The notes under the pieces are model-generated. The model ran no database searches, had not been told where the DNA came from, and saw only the letters and a list, made by a program, of their open reading frames with translations. A program made the translations under genes and the position numbers. From Halobacillus litoralis (GTDB lineage: Bacteria; Bacillota; Bacilli; Bacillales; Halobacillaceae), in contig NZ_WMEZ01000006.1 of the NCBI RefSeq assembly GCF_009856415.1, positions 124,001 through 188,000 on the forward strand: a DNA stretch of 64,000 nt. Reading direction: 5' to 3'. Shown piece by piece: positions 8,872 to 17,483 of the stretch; position 1 is the first letter of the stretch, and the number at the start of each line of letters is the position of its first letter.

Positions 8872-9445
8872 TATCATGGAAGCTGCAAGAAACGTATTCA
8901 TTAAGCATGGTTATGAGCACACGACGATGAAACACGTCATGGAGGCTGCTGGCGTAAGCCGTGGTGGTCTCTATCAATATTTTTCAAATAAAGAAGATCT
9001 GTTTGAAGCTTTACTTGAAGAAGGGCTCACGGACGAAGCGGAAGCGACAGAGGATTCTCTTGAAAAAGTAGAATCCTACTGGGACCTGCTTATGCAGCTT
9101 TTGTTCGGAGAAGACGGAAATCCTGATACAGAGATGGACCCACTCGCGCCGAGTAAGTTGGAGTTTTTCATCACAGGACGAAACGATGAACGCAGACGTG
9201 CGTATGGGGAAAAACGATATGAGACGGGGCTGCGTATTTACGATGAACTTATCAAAAAGGGTCAGGAATCCGGTGAGTTCAATGACCACTATGACAGCGA
9301 GCTTGTGGCCCGGTCAATCATCACTTTCATTGATGGTCTGGCTCTCGATCATGCCATTTTGCCGGAAGAGAAAGTGAAGTTGAAGGAGCAGTCGGCTTTA
9401 TTCGTAGACTATCTGAAAATGGCGTTAGGCGTATCCTCCTCATGA
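8825..9445 (+). CDS. TetR/AcrR family repressor
   Basis: A 206-residue regulator. The N-terminal helix-turn-helix is canonical (ADIMEAARNVFIKHGYEHTTMKHVMEAAGVSRGGLYQYFSNKEDLFEALL, residues 15-65). The remaining helical domain would bind the inducer and dimerise. The ATG is preceded by GGGAGGGAAG. Its start lies inside the exporter gene, so the two are cotranscribed and the repressor controls its own synthesis. The two matched dyads in the shared promoter are the expected binding sites. Confidence 0.93.
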   Translation: MSPRVSKEHLKQRRADIMEAARNVFIKHGYEHTTMKHVMEAAGVSRGGLYQYFSNKEDLFEALLEEGLTDEAEATEDSLEKVESYWDLLMQLLFGEDGNPDTEMDPLAPSKLEFFITGRNDERRRAYGEKRYETGLRIYDELIKKGQESGEFNDHYDSELVARSIITFIDGLALDHAILPEEKVKLKEQSALFVDYLKMALGVSSS

Positions 9446-9460
9446 TGAGGGGGATTTTTT
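9433..9460 (+). terminator. Intrinsic terminator overlapping the tetR stop
   Basis: ATCCTCCTCAT pairs with ATGAGGGGGAT and is followed by TTTTTT. The stop codon lies in the loop side of the stem. Confidence 0.8.
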
Positions 9461-9489
9461 GTGCTTGTGCGCATGTTTGATTATTAGAA

Positions 9490-9507
9490 TAGTTGGATAT
9501 ACAACTA
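9490..9507. promoter_or_regulatory. Inverted repeat, candidate operator of the aldo/keto reductase
   Basis: TAGTTG-N6-CAACTA lies about 30 bp before the start codon. It resembles sites of MarR/DUF24-type redox repressors, but no such regulator is nearby. Confidence 0.45.
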
Positions 9508-9535
9508 TATGATTCGACCAAAGGAGGAATCACAT

Positions 9536-10525
9536 ATGAAATCATTGGAGAATGCATTGAAACATAGAGTAGGACTTGGCACAGCACCTTTAGGAAATAT
9601 GTTCAGGGACGTTCCTAAAGAAGAAGCACGTGAAACGATTCAGACTGCGTGGGACCAGGGTGTACGCTATTTTGATACCGCTCCTTTTTATGGTGCTGGA
9701 TTAGCGGAAATGCGTGTCGGTGACGTCTTATCGAAGTACAACCGTGATGACTATGTGTTAAGCACAAAAGTAGGTCGTTATATGACAGATGAGACAGGAA
9801 AAAACGAAGAAGGACTTTTCGAACACGGACGTAACAATACAGTCATTACCGATTATACGGAAGACGCAACAATGAGGTCGATTGAGCAGAGCCTCGAACG
9901 ACTGCAAACCGATCGATTAGACATGGTCTTCGTCCACGACGTTTCTCCTGATTTCCACGGTGATGAATGGGTAGCCAAATTTGAAGAAGCTAGAACCGGA
10001 GCTTTTCGTGTCCTATCCCGTCTTCGGGAAGAAGGAGTTATCCGCTCCTGGGGCCTTGGCGTCAACACGACAGAACCGATTGAACTCGCGATGGAGCTTG
10101 AGGAAACGAGGCCGGATGTCTGCTTATCTGCAACGCAATATACGCTCCTGCAGCACGATCGCGCGCTGCAGCGCATGATGACAATGGCGGAAGAGAAGGA
10201 TGTAGACATCGTTGTCGGCAGTCCTTATAACTCCGGTGTCTTGTTTGGTGGAGATCACTACAACTATGAAAAGGCCGGCGCCGATATCATTGGAAGAGTA
10301 AATCAATTGAAAGAGATTGGGGATAAGTACGATGTGCCGTTAAAAGCAGCTGCACTTCAATTTTCAACAGCCCATCCGGCTGTGAAATCAGTCATTCCTG
10401 GATCGACGCGTCCAGACCGGATTAAGGAAGATTTAGAGATGATTCAGCGGGATATCCCGAAAGCGTTTTGGGATGAACTTGTGGAGAGAGGGTTTGTTTC
10501 GACGCTTGCTCCTCTGCCCATTTAA
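9536..10525 (+). CDS. Aldo/keto reductase (D-threo-aldose dehydrogenase-like)
   Basis: A 329-residue TIM-barrel NAD(P)-dependent oxidoreductase. The start is placed at the ATG of MKSLENALK, since AAAGGAGG lies 8 nt upstream; an ATG nine codons earlier lies before that site. Catalytic-tetrad positions are visible: D and Y in YFDTAPFYGAG, K in VLSTKVGRY, and H in MVFVHDVSP. The C-terminal cofactor motif SVIPGSTRPDRIKED is typical. The subfamily reads as D-threo-aldose 1-dehydrogenase/pyridoxal-4-dehydrogenase-like, which acts on sugars or pyridoxal. The actual substrate is not decided by sequence. It stands alone between two terminators. Confidence 0.9.
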   Translation: MKSLENALKHRVGLGTAPLGNMFRDVPKEEARETIQTAWDQGVRYFDTAPFYGAGLAEMRVGDVLSKYNRDDYVLSTKVGRYMTDETGKNEEGLFEHGRNNTVITDYTEDATMRSIEQSLERLQTDRLDMVFVHDVSPDFHGDEWVAKFEEARTGAFRVLSRLREEGVIRSWGLGVNTTEPIELAMELEETRPDVCLSATQYTLLQHDRALQRMMTMAEEKDVDIVVGSPYNSGVLFGGDHYNYEKAGADIIGRVNQLKEIGDKYDVPLKAAALQFSTAHPAVKSVIPGSTRPDRIKEDLEMIQRDIPKAFWDELVERGFVSTLAPLPI

Positions 10526-10529
10526 TCAG

Positions 10530-10567
10530 GAAAAAGGAGGTAGCTCTTAGTGGCTTCCTCCTTTTTT
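10530..10567 (+). terminator. Intrinsic terminator of the aldo/keto reductase
   Basis: AAAAAGGAGG(TA)GC pairs with GC(T)TCCTCCTTTTT. Confidence 0.8.
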
Positions 10568-10635
10568 GTTTTTGCTTTGAAATACTTTTTTTATTCCCTA
10601 TAACACCTTGTAGCTTCCTTCCAGCTCACGTTGAC

Positions 10636-10668
10636 AAAAAAGGAGAGCGACCACAGTCGCTCTCCTTG
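10636..10668 (-). terminator. Intrinsic terminator of the ahpC-ahpF operon
   Basis: GGAGAGCGAC-N4-GTCGCTCTCC has a T run on the minus-strand exit side, just past the ahpF stop. Confidence 0.88.
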
Positions 10669-10680
10669 TTATATATATCA

Positions 10681-12216
10681 TTAGTTACGAATCAAGTAAT
10701 CAAAAGCACCAAGCGCCGCATTCGCACCATCACCCATAGAGATGATGATCTGGTTGTGCGGGCTGTCGGTTACGTCACCAGCAGCAAACAATCCCGGCAC
10801 GTTTGTTGCGCCATGTTTATCTGTGATGATTTCGCCGATACGGTTCTTTTCAACAGATTCATCCATCCATTCGGTGTTCGGTACAAGTCCGATTTGAACG
10901 AAGACACCTTCAAGGTCAATGTGCTGTTCTTCACCAGATTCACGGTCGATGTATGTGATTCCATTCACATTGTCATCGCCAGTGATTTCTTTGGTTTGGG
11001 CATTCGTTTTCACTTCGGCATTCGGAAGGCTGTTCAAGCGTTCTTGTAAGACTTCATCTGCCTTTAGTGTGTCTGCGAATTCAAGTACGGTTACGTTCTG
11101 AACGATACCGGCAAGGTCGATCGCTGCTTCGACACCAGAGTTTCCACCGCCGATGACGGCTACGTCTTTGCCTTCGAACAATGGTCCGTCACAGTGTGGG
11201 CAGTAGGCGACACCTTTGTTTTTGTACTCGTCTTCACCAGGTACGCCAAGTTGACGCCAGCGGGCACCTGTGGAGATGATGACGGTTTTACTTTTCAGCA
11301 CTCCGCCGTTTTCGAGTTCAAGTTCGAATAGGTTGTCGTCGTTCTTCTGCAAGTTTTTCGCACGTTGAAGGTTCATGATATCGATCTCATAATCTTTGAC
11401 GTGTTCTTCTAAGCTTGCAGCGAACTTCGGCCCTTCTGTGCTCTTCACACTGATGAAGTTTTCAATCGTCATCGTATCAAGTACTTGTCCACCGAATCGT
11501 TCAGCAACGATGCCGGTACGGATGCCTTTACGTGCAGAGTAGATCGCTGCACTTGCGCCTGCAGGGCCACCACCGATGACAAGGACCTCATATGGTTCAC
11601 GGTTTGTGAATTCTTCTGGAGATGGGCCTTCACTGATCTTCGCAACGATTTCTTCAAGCGTCGTGCGTCCCCCACTGAAGAATTCTCCGTTAAGGTGTAC
11701 AGAAGGAACGGCCATGATGTTTTTCTCTTCCGCTTCTTCTTTAAACGCCGCACCGTCGATCATCGTGTGCGTAATGTTCGGGTTCAGCACGCTCATGATA
11801 TTCAGGGCCTGAACAACATCCGGGCAGTTGTGGCAGCTTAAGCTGACAAAGGTTTCGAAGTGAAACTCACCGGAGATGTTTTTGATTTGGTCGATCATCG
11901 TATCATCGATTTTCGGAGCTCTACCGCTCACTTGCAGCAAAGCAAGAACCAAGGACGTGAATTCATGACCAAGCGGAACACCGGCAAACGTGACGCCTGT
12001 TTCTTCTTGCGGACGGTTCACGCTGAAGCTTGGTGTGCGTTTCAATTCTGTGTTTTGTGCTGTAATTTTCGGTGACATGGATGCAAGCTCATCCGTGAGA
12101 GCCAGCATATCACGGGAGACTTTATCGTCTCCCGCGCTGACTTTCAGTTCGATGTCACCTTCTAAAAGCTTTAGATACTCTTCTAATTGTGCTTTTATTT
12201 GTGCATCGAGAACCAT
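10681..12216 (-). CDS. ahpF: Alkyl hydroperoxide reductase subunit F
   Basis: A flavoprotein disulfide reductase that passes electrons from NADH to the peroxiredoxin AhpC. It is 511 residues, the usual length. The N-terminal tandem thioredoxin-like domain (about 1-200) has the CxxC SLSCHNCPDV. The thioredoxin-reductase-like core has the FAD fold VLVIGGGPAGASAAIYSARKG, the active-site CxxC AYCPHCDGPLF, and the NADH fold VAVIGGGNSGVEAAIDLAG. It lies 14 bp downstream of ahpC in the same operon and so shares its PerR control. It works in the cytoplasm against H2O2 and organic peroxides. Confidence 0.98.
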   Translation of the reverse strand: MVLDAQIKAQLEEYLKLLEGDIELKVSAGDDKVSRDMLALTDELASMSPKITAQNTELKRTPSFSVNRPQEETGVTFAGVPLGHEFTSLVLALLQVSGRAPKIDDTMIDQIKNISGEFHFETFVSLSCHNCPDVVQALNIMSVLNPNITHTMIDGAAFKEEAEEKNIMAVPSVHLNGEFFSGGRTTLEEIVAKISEGPSPEEFTNREPYEVLVIGGGPAGASAAIYSARKGIRTGIVAERFGGQVLDTMTIENFISVKSTEGPKFAASLEEHVKDYEIDIMNLQRAKNLQKNDDNLFELELENGGVLKSKTVIISTGARWRQLGVPGEDEYKNKGVAYCPHCDGPLFEGKDVAVIGGGNSGVEAAIDLAGIVQNVTVLEFADTLKADEVLQERLNSLPNAEVKTNAQTKEITGDDNVNGITYIDRESGEEQHIDLEGVFVQIGLVPNTEWMDESVEKNRIGEIITDKHGATNVPGLFAAGDVTDSPHNQIIISMGDGANAALGAFDYLIRN

Positions 12217-12230
12217 TTATTTTCCACTCC

Positions 12231-12794
12231 TTAAATTTTGCCGACTAGGTCAAGGCTTGGTGTTAGTGTATCTTCGCCTTCTTCCCATTTTGCTGGGCAA
12301 ACTTCGCCAGGATTGTTACGTACATATTGAGCAGCTTTGATTTTACCGATAAGGCTGCTTGCATCACGGCCGATTCCGCCCGCGTTGATTTCTACTGTTT
12401 GGATAACGCCGTCTGGATCGATGATGAATGTTCCGCGCTCAGCAAGGCCATCTTCTTCGTTCAGTACGTCGAATTGACGGGAGATCTGCTGAGATGGATC
12501 ACCGATCATGGAGTAAGTGATTTTGTTGATTTTTTCAGAAGCATCGTGCCAGCCTTTGTGTACGAAGTGAGTATCTGTAGAAACAGAGTAAACTTCTGCA
12601 CCTAGTTCTTTCAGTGCGTCGTAGTTGTTTTGTAGATCTTCAAGTTCTGTAGGGCAAACGAAAGAGAAGTCTGCTGGGTAGAAGCAAACAACGCTCCATT
12701 GTCCTTTGAAGTTTTGTTCTGAAACGTCAACGAAATCACCGTTTTTGAATGCTTTCGCCTGGAATGGTTGTACTTCTTTACCGATTAGAGCCAT
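12231..12794 (-). CDS. ahpC: Alkyl hydroperoxide reductase subunit C (2-Cys peroxiredoxin)
   Basis: A 187-residue typical 2-Cys peroxiredoxin that reduces H2O2 and organic hydroperoxides and is recycled by AhpF. The peroxidatic cysteine is C47 in [10 protein letters not shown] and the resolving cysteine is C166 in GEVCPAKW. The GGxG-type loop ([12 protein letters not shown]) and the C-terminal helix match the overoxidation-tolerant bacterial group only loosely. AGGAGGAATT precedes the ATG. PerR-box matches lie in the leader. This is the first gene of the ahpCF operon. Confidence 0.98.
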   Translation of the reverse strand: MALIGKEVQPFQAKAFKNGDFVDVSEQNFKGQWSVVCFYPADFSFVCPTELEDLQNNYDALKELGAEVYSVSTDTHFVHKGWHDASEKINKITYSMIGDPSQQISRQFDVLNEEDGLAERGTFIIDPDGVIQTVEINAGGIGRDASSLIGKIKAAQYVRNNPGEVCPAKWEEGEDTLTPSLDLVGKI

Positions 12795-12849
12795 AGTAGA
12801 ATTCCTCCTGTAAAGTATGTTTGATTAGCTGCTGTGATGTTGCAGCTTT

Positions 12850-12864
12850 TTATAATAATTCTAA
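12850..12864. promoter_or_regulatory. PerR box upstream of ahpC
   Basis: TTATAATAATTCTAA matches the PerR consensus TTATAATnATTATAA at all but one defined position. On the minus strand a TTGACA and TATAATAAT promoter lies just upstream, so the box sits near the transcription start. Confidence 0.85.
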
Positions 12865-12945
12865 TTCAGTAGCTATTATTATATAAAATCGAATATTTGT
12901 CAACAAAGACAAAAATCTGTCGAAATTTATTATCAGCTAGCTGAA

Positions 12946-12960
12946 TTAGAATGATTATAC
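12946..12960. promoter_or_regulatory. Second PerR-box-like site
   Basis: TTAGAATGATTATAC matches the PerR consensus except at two positions. It lies about 95 bp further upstream of ahpC and may also serve the divergent gene at 13181. Confidence 0.5.
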
Positions 12961-13180
12961 AAAAATTTCTCACGTTTTCTAGTGTAACAAGAAATAGAGA
13001 AAGGGTTTAGTAATTAGCCTTCCCGATTTTCATTTAATATAGAATCATATTGAGGAAATAATTTCATGTGGAATTCCTTTTTCTTTTGTTCGGGTTTTGT
13101 AAAGGATGGAAGGGAAGTACAGGAGATTGGCAGATGGTGTCGAATAGTACATAAGCATTTAAAAAATGAGGAGGATGAAA

Positions 13181-13915
13181 ATGACCGATGATAAGAAAAA
13201 CGTAGTGGCTTTTGCACAGCCTTCCAAACAGACGACCCCTTTTCGTCACGGCCAACCGTTGTCGGAAGAAGTCATGGACATGTTTTTACCTGAGCTTTAC
13301 AATGAATTCGTTTCTTTTATCGTAGAAAGAGTCGGGGGAGTGTACCGGCCGCTGCTGAAGGAGTTCGTGGAGGATCACCATCCCCCGGAAGATAAACGCC
13401 TCGTACTTGAGTTGAATTTGTTTTGGTGGCGAGTCCTATATGATGTTTCTGAGAATGAAAACGTAAGCTTCGTCGAAGATTTTTGTCTTGAACACCACCT
13501 AGACCTTAAGGAAACCCCTTTAATGAAAGCGTGGCTTGAAGAATGGGAGAAAGCCGTACCCAAAATCTATTATATTGGACACAAGTTCGGGGCCAACGCT
13601 TTCGTTGCTGTGGATATGGAGACAGAAGAATCGGTTGAAGTAATCATGATTGATGGAAAGATGAAGGAACCTGAAAAAGGCAGCATAGCCATGGGGACAC
13701 TCATTCCAATGGGTAATGCTCTATATTTTCCTGTGACCAGTTTCTATTGCTTTGACCCAGAAGTGAGTAAAGAAATGGCCCGCCCGCTCATGTACCATTA
13801 TGAAAAACATATAGAACAATCACCCGGTCTCGAGGGATTTGTCCATGTCCTCTCCATTGCCCTGCAAATCGAATGTATGATTTTGGAAAAGGACACCCCT
13901 TCTTCCCCATCATAA
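13181..13915 (+). CDS. Conserved protein of unknown function
   Basis: A soluble, acidic protein of 244 residues. The start is the ATG 6 nt after GAGGAGG; an upstream in-frame ATG overlaps that site. I recognise no family. There is no signal peptide, membrane helix or catalytic motif. The composition is rich in aromatics and E/D (LNLFWWRVLYDV; EEWEKAVPKIYYIGHKFGANAFVAVDMETEESVEV reads like a beta sheet). It is divergent from ahpC with a PerR-like box between them, so peroxide control is possible but unproven. It lies ahead of the sucrose operon on the same strand, 96 bp away. Confidence 0.7.
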   Translation: MTDDKKNVVAFAQPSKQTTPFRHGQPLSEEVMDMFLPELYNEFVSFIVERVGGVYRPLLKEFVEDHHPPEDKRLVLELNLFWWRVLYDVSENENVSFVEDFCLEHHLDLKETPLMKAWLEEWEKAVPKIYYIGHKFGANAFVAVDMETEESVEVIMIDGKMKEPEKGSIAMGTLIPMGNALYFPVTSFYCFDPEVSKEMARPLMYHYEKHIEQSPGLEGFVHVLSIALQIECMILEKDTPSSPS

Positions 13916-14011
13916 TGGCCTCTATTTTCTCCAATCGCCCATTCCATTGTCATAGAAGGCGCTCTTCGTGGTAATATTGAAGGAGTAACCATTCGAGCGG
14001 AGGAGCTAACT

Positions 14012-14842
14012 ATGCGCATTTTTAGAATCCTGAATAACAATGCGGTCGTTGTTTATGATGGTCCCCATGAAAAGATCGTCATGGGAAAGGGCATCGCTTT
14101 TCAAAAGAAGCGGAACGACATTGTGCCGAAACATAAAGTCGAGAAGATTTTCCTCTTACGTGATCAGTCCTCAGAAAAATTCCAGCAGCTATTATCCACA
14201 TTACCTGAAAAGCATATCGAAGTGGCCGAGCGAATCATCAGTCATGCGGAAGGGTATTTGGAAGCACCGCTGAACGACCATATCCATATCGCGCTCACCG
14301 ATCACTTATCGTTTGCTTTGGAACGGCTGGAGCAAGGGTTCCCGATCCAAAATAAGTTGACGAATGAAATTAAGTTCCTATATAAGAAGGAGTTCGAAGT
14401 CGGGATGTGGGCGAAAGAAGAGATCAAGCGCGAGCTTGGTGTCGAGGTCCCGATGGATGAGGTCGCCCACATCGCGCTTCACGTTCATACCGCTAAAATG
14501 GACACGCCGTCGATGAGTGAATCGTTGCAGACGGCGACCATTTTGCGTGATTTCGTAGAGCAGGTCGAAATGATTGTCGGGCTAACCATCGAAGAAACGA
14601 GCATCAACTATCAACGCTTGATCACCCACCTTCGCTTTGCATTGAATCGTGTGGAAGAGGGAAGTAACTTCGAACCGATCGATGAAGATATGTTGGAGCT
14701 GATTCAAACGAAATATAAGGAAGCTTATGAGACATCAGAGAAGGTAGCCCGCTATTTAAAGGAAGAGTATGGCATTGATTTTCCAAATTCTGAAATCGCC
14801 TACATCGCTTTGCATATCCAGCGGCTCTTACATGTAAATTAA
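14012..14842 (+). CDS. sacT: BglG/SacT-family transcriptional antiterminator of the sucrose operon
   Basis: An RNA-binding antiterminator of 276 residues. Residues 1-56 form the CAT RNA-binding domain (MRIFRILNNNAVVVYD, then FQKKRNDIVP). Two PTS regulation domains follow, about 68-170 and 175-276, with conserved histidines in HIALTDHLSFA and HIALHVHTAK (PRD1) and in LITHLRFALNR and YIALHIQRL (PRD2). When sucrose is transported, dephosphorylation by the sucrose PTS should activate it to bind the RAT just downstream and let polymerase into sacP. A GGAGG-type site precedes the ATG. It could equally be named sacY or licT by sequence; the sucrose context favours SacT/SacY. Confidence 0.92.
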   Translation: MRIFRILNNNAVVVYDGPHEKIVMGKGIAFQKKRNDIVPKHKVEKIFLLRDQSSEKFQQLLSTLPEKHIEVAERIISHAEGYLEAPLNDHIHIALTDHLSFALERLEQGFPIQNKLTNEIKFLYKKEFEVGMWAKEEIKRELGVEVPMDEVAHIALHVHTAKMDTPSMSESLQTATILRDFVEQVEMIVGLTIEETSINYQRLITHLRFALNRVEEGSNFEPIDEDMLELIQTKYKEAYETSEKVARYLKEEYGIDFPNSEIAYIALHIQRLLHVN

Positions 14843-14855
14843 TTTTATAAAGGGA

Positions 14856-14884
14856 TTGACGATAGCGTTTTCATTGGTTAGAAT
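14856..14884 (+). promoter_or_regulatory. Sigma-A promoter of the sacP operon, with cre-like overlap
   Basis: TTGACG (14856-14861), 17 nt, TAGAAT (14879-14884). ATAGCGTTTTCA in the spacer resembles a CcpA cre site with two mismatches, consistent with glucose repression. Confidence 0.7.
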
Positions 14885-14909
14885 AAAATTGTTCAAAGTT
14901 GAATAGTGC

Positions 14910-14938
14910 AGGATTGTTACTGGTAAAGCAGGCAAGAC
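14910..14938 (+). promoter_or_regulatory. RAT (ribonucleic antiterminator) target of SacT
   Basis: The GGATTGTTACTG half and the GCAGGCAAGACC half match the LicT/SacY-type RAT consensus. Its 3' end overlaps the first strand of the following terminator, so the two structures exclude each other. Confidence 0.9.
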
Positions 14939-15016
14939 CTAAAATGTGTAGAGTTGGCTAGGTGACTCGTGTATGCGAATGACCTACCCACACTGTGCGC
15001 GTTTTAGGTCTTTTTT
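14934..15016 (+). terminator. Conditional terminator in the sacP leader
   Basis: AAGACCTAAAA pairs with TTTTAGGTCTT and is followed by a T run. The 57-nt loop holds its own hairpin (TAGGTGACTCG with CGAATGACCTA). It is larger than the usual LicT/SacY terminators. Confidence 0.85.
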
Positions 15017-15047
15017 ATTTTCTAAAAAATAACAAGGAGGAAATATC

Positions 15048-16421
15048 ATGAACCATAAAGAAGTAGCTGAACAATTGGTTTCCTTGCTCGGCGGCAAGGA
15101 TAATGTTGTCAGTGCCACTCACTGTGCCACTCGTTTACGTCTCGTCATTGATGATGAGAGTCAAATTGATAAAGCAGCCATTGAAGAACTCGATGGTGTC
15201 AAAGGAGCGTTCTCAAGCTCTGGTCAGTTCCAAATCATTTTCGGTACAGGGACTGTTAACAAAGTATTCACCCATTTTGGCCCAATGGTTGGGGCTTCTG
15301 TGGAAGAAGAGGAAAATGACAAATCCGTCTCCCACAAGGATGCGGCGAAAAGTAAAATGAACCCACTGGCGCGTTTTGCCCGTACGTTATCGAACATTTT
15401 CGTACCAATCATCCCCGCGATCGTTGCTGCGGGTATGCTGATGGGTCTTCTAGGCCTGATGAACACATACAACTGGGTCGATCCTGAAAGTGGAATGTTC
15501 GTCATGCTTGATATGTTCTCATCTGCATCCTTCATCATTCTACCGATATTAATTGGATTTAGTGCCGCGAAGGAATTTGGAGGAAACACGTATTTAGGTG
15601 CTGTTATCGGTGGAATTATGACCCACCCGAACCTTTTGAACCCGTGGGGACTTTCTGATGCTCAGCCGGAAACACTTGATTTCCTTGGCTTTGGTGTTGA
15701 AATGCTTGGGTATCAGGGAACCGTTATCCCTGTTCTATTGACGGTTTATGTCATGGCAAAAATGGAACAAGGCTTCCGTAAGATTGTTCCGAATGCCATT
15801 GATCTATTGCTTACACCTTTCTTAACGGTTATTTTCACAGGTTTTGTGGCCTTGCTTGTCGTCGGTCCACTTGGTCGTACGCTTGGTAATGGCTTGACTT
15901 CCGTACTTGGCGTTGTGTATGACACGGCTGGCCCGATTGCTGGCCTGATTTTCGGTGGCTTGTACTCAACCATTGTACTGACAGGTGTGCATCACAGTTT
16001 CCACGCCATTGAAGCGGAACTGTTGAACGTCGGTGGTAACTACTTGCTACCTATTTGGGCGATGGCGAACGTTGCTCAAGGCGGAGCGACAATTGCGGTC
16101 TTCTTCAAGACGAAAAACAAGAAAACAAAAGAAATCGCTCTTCCAGCAGGAATTTCTGCTTTCCTTGGAATTACGGAACCTGCGATTTTCGGTGTTAACT
16201 TGAAGTACCGTCGTCCGTTCATCGGAGCGGCGATCGGTGGTGCGCTAGGTGGCGCATATGTTGTGTTCACAAAAGTGATGGCGAATGGAATCGGTCTGAC
16301 TGGTTTACCGATGTTCGCCATTGCCCAGGATCCGATCAACTACGGAATCGGGTGCTTGATCGCGATTGGTGGTTCCATCATTGCGACGCTTCTACTCGGA
16401 TGGAATGAAGATACGAAATAA
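15048..16421 (+). CDS. sacP: PTS sucrose-specific EIIBC component
   Basis: The membrane permease that imports sucrose and phosphorylates it to sucrose-6-phosphate. The EIIB domain (about 1-80) has the phosphocysteine C26 in ATHCATRLRL. The EIIC domain (about 105-455) has some ten membrane helices and the substrate-loop motifs ITEPAIFGVNLKYRRPF and HHSFHAIEAEL. There is no EIIA domain, as usual for SacP, so it must borrow EIIA from a glucose-type enzyme elsewhere. The 457-residue length is normal. AAGGAGGAAAT precedes the ATG. Kinase and hydrolase genes follow. Confidence 0.95.
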   Translation: MNHKEVAEQLVSLLGGKDNVVSATHCATRLRLVIDDESQIDKAAIEELDGVKGAFSSSGQFQIIFGTGTVNKVFTHFGPMVGASVEEEENDKSVSHKDAAKSKMNPLARFARTLSNIFVPIIPAIVAAGMLMGLLGLMNTYNWVDPESGMFVMLDMFSSASFIILPILIGFSAAKEFGGNTYLGAVIGGIMTHPNLLNPWGLSDAQPETLDFLGFGVEMLGYQGTVIPVLLTVYVMAKMEQGFRKIVPNAIDLLLTPFLTVIFTGFVALLVVGPLGRTLGNGLTSVLGVVYDTAGPIAGLIFGGLYSTIVLTGVHHSFHAIEAELLNVGGNYLLPIWAMANVAQGGATIAVFFKTKNKKTKEIALPAGISAFLGITEPAIFGVNLKYRRPFIGAAIGGALGGAYVVFTKVMANGIGLTGLPMFAIAQDPINYGIGCLIAIGGSIIATLLLGWNEDTK

Positions 16422-16429
16422 TAGTGACG

Positions 16430-16467
16430 AATCCTTACTAGTCTTTCGGCTGGTAGGGATTTGTTTT
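16430..16467 (+). terminator. Weak terminator/attenuator between sacP and the fructokinase gene
   Basis: AATCCTTACTAG pairs with CTGGTAGGGATT and is followed by TGTTTTG. The T run is interrupted, so partial read-through is likely. Confidence 0.55.
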
Positions 16468-16523
16468 GTATAGGTGAATGGAAGATAATAAAGCTAAAGA
16501 TCATTATTTGAGGAGGATGAACG

Positions 16524-17480
16524 ATGAAAAAAGGTGTCATTTCGCTTGGGGAAGCATTGATCGATTTTATCCCGTTAGATCAAGACAATTTGAACTATCA
16601 AAAGAGTCCAGGAGGAGCGCCGGCAAACGTTTCCGTTGGCGTCGCAAGACTTGGAGCAACGTCTACATTTTTAGGAAAGGTCGGCGATGACGTGCTCGGC
16701 CGCTTTATGAAAAAAACGCTCACGGACTACGGGGTGCAGACCCATAGCATGTTCTTGACGCCGGATGTGAGGACGGGCGTTGTTTTTGTAACCAATGCTG
16801 AGGACGGAGAACGGAGCTTTGACTTTTACATTAACCCGAGTGCCGATCAGTTCCTTGAAGCAGGGGAGATTGACGTCGCAGATTTCGATACTCATAAAGT
16901 TCTTCACTTCGGTTCAATTTCAATGATTGGTGAGAAGGTCAAAGAGGCGACGCATCATGCGGTTGCTTTGGCGAAGGAAAAAGGGATGATTGTCTCGTAT
17001 GATCCGAACCTACGTCTGCCGCTTTGGGACTCAGAGGAGCAAGCGAGGGAGACGATTCAGTCGATGCTTTCAGAAGCCGATCTTTTGAAAATATCGGAGG
17101 AAGAATTGGAATTCATCACAGGCGAAACGGACATTGAACGCGGGCTTGAAAAGCTTGCGGGTTACGACATTCCTTTGACACTGATTACGATGGGTGGAGA
17201 AGGCAACTATGTGTGCACGTCTGATGGAATCCAACATGTGCCTGCGATGAAAGTAAAAGCCGTTGATACGACAGGGGCAGGCGATGCTTTTGTGTCGGGT
17301 ATGTTGTATTCCTTAAATGAGTACGAAGGCGATGTCACGAGCATTACCCTTCCGGAAGCGGTGAAGATGGCGAAGTTTGCAAGTGTATCCGGGGCCCTAG
17401 CGGCATCAACGAAAGGTGCAATGACAGCCCTTCCGACGCGGGATGAAGTGATCAAGCACCTTGAAGAGGCAGGCGAGTAA
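16524..17480 (+). CDS. scrK: Fructokinase (PfkB/ribokinase family)
   Basis: Phosphorylates the fructose released by sucrose-6-phosphate hydrolase. It has 318 residues. The family signature 1 region SPGGAPANVSVGVARLGA (about 29-46) is present. So is the C-terminal signature VDTTGAGDAFVSGMLYSL (about 249-266), where the GAGD aspartate is the catalytic base. The opening ISLGEALIDFIP is the typical fructokinase start. GAGGAGGATGAAC precedes the ATG. It is 3 bp from the hydrolase gene, so the two are coupled. The operon context makes fructose the most likely substrate. Confidence 0.94.
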   Translation: MKKGVISLGEALIDFIPLDQDNLNYQKSPGGAPANVSVGVARLGATSTFLGKVGDDVLGRFMKKTLTDYGVQTHSMFLTPDVRTGVVFVTNAEDGERSFDFYINPSADQFLEAGEIDVADFDTHKVLHFGSISMIGEKVKEATHHAVALAKEKGMIVSYDPNLRLPLWDSEEQARETIQSMLSEADLLKISEEELEFITGETDIERGLEKLAGYDIPLTLITMGGEGNYVCTSDGIQHVPAMKVKAVDTTGAGDAFVSGMLYSLNEYEGDVTSITLPEAVKMAKFASVSGALAASTKGAMTALPTRDEVIKHLEEAGE

Positions 17481-17483
17481 TCG

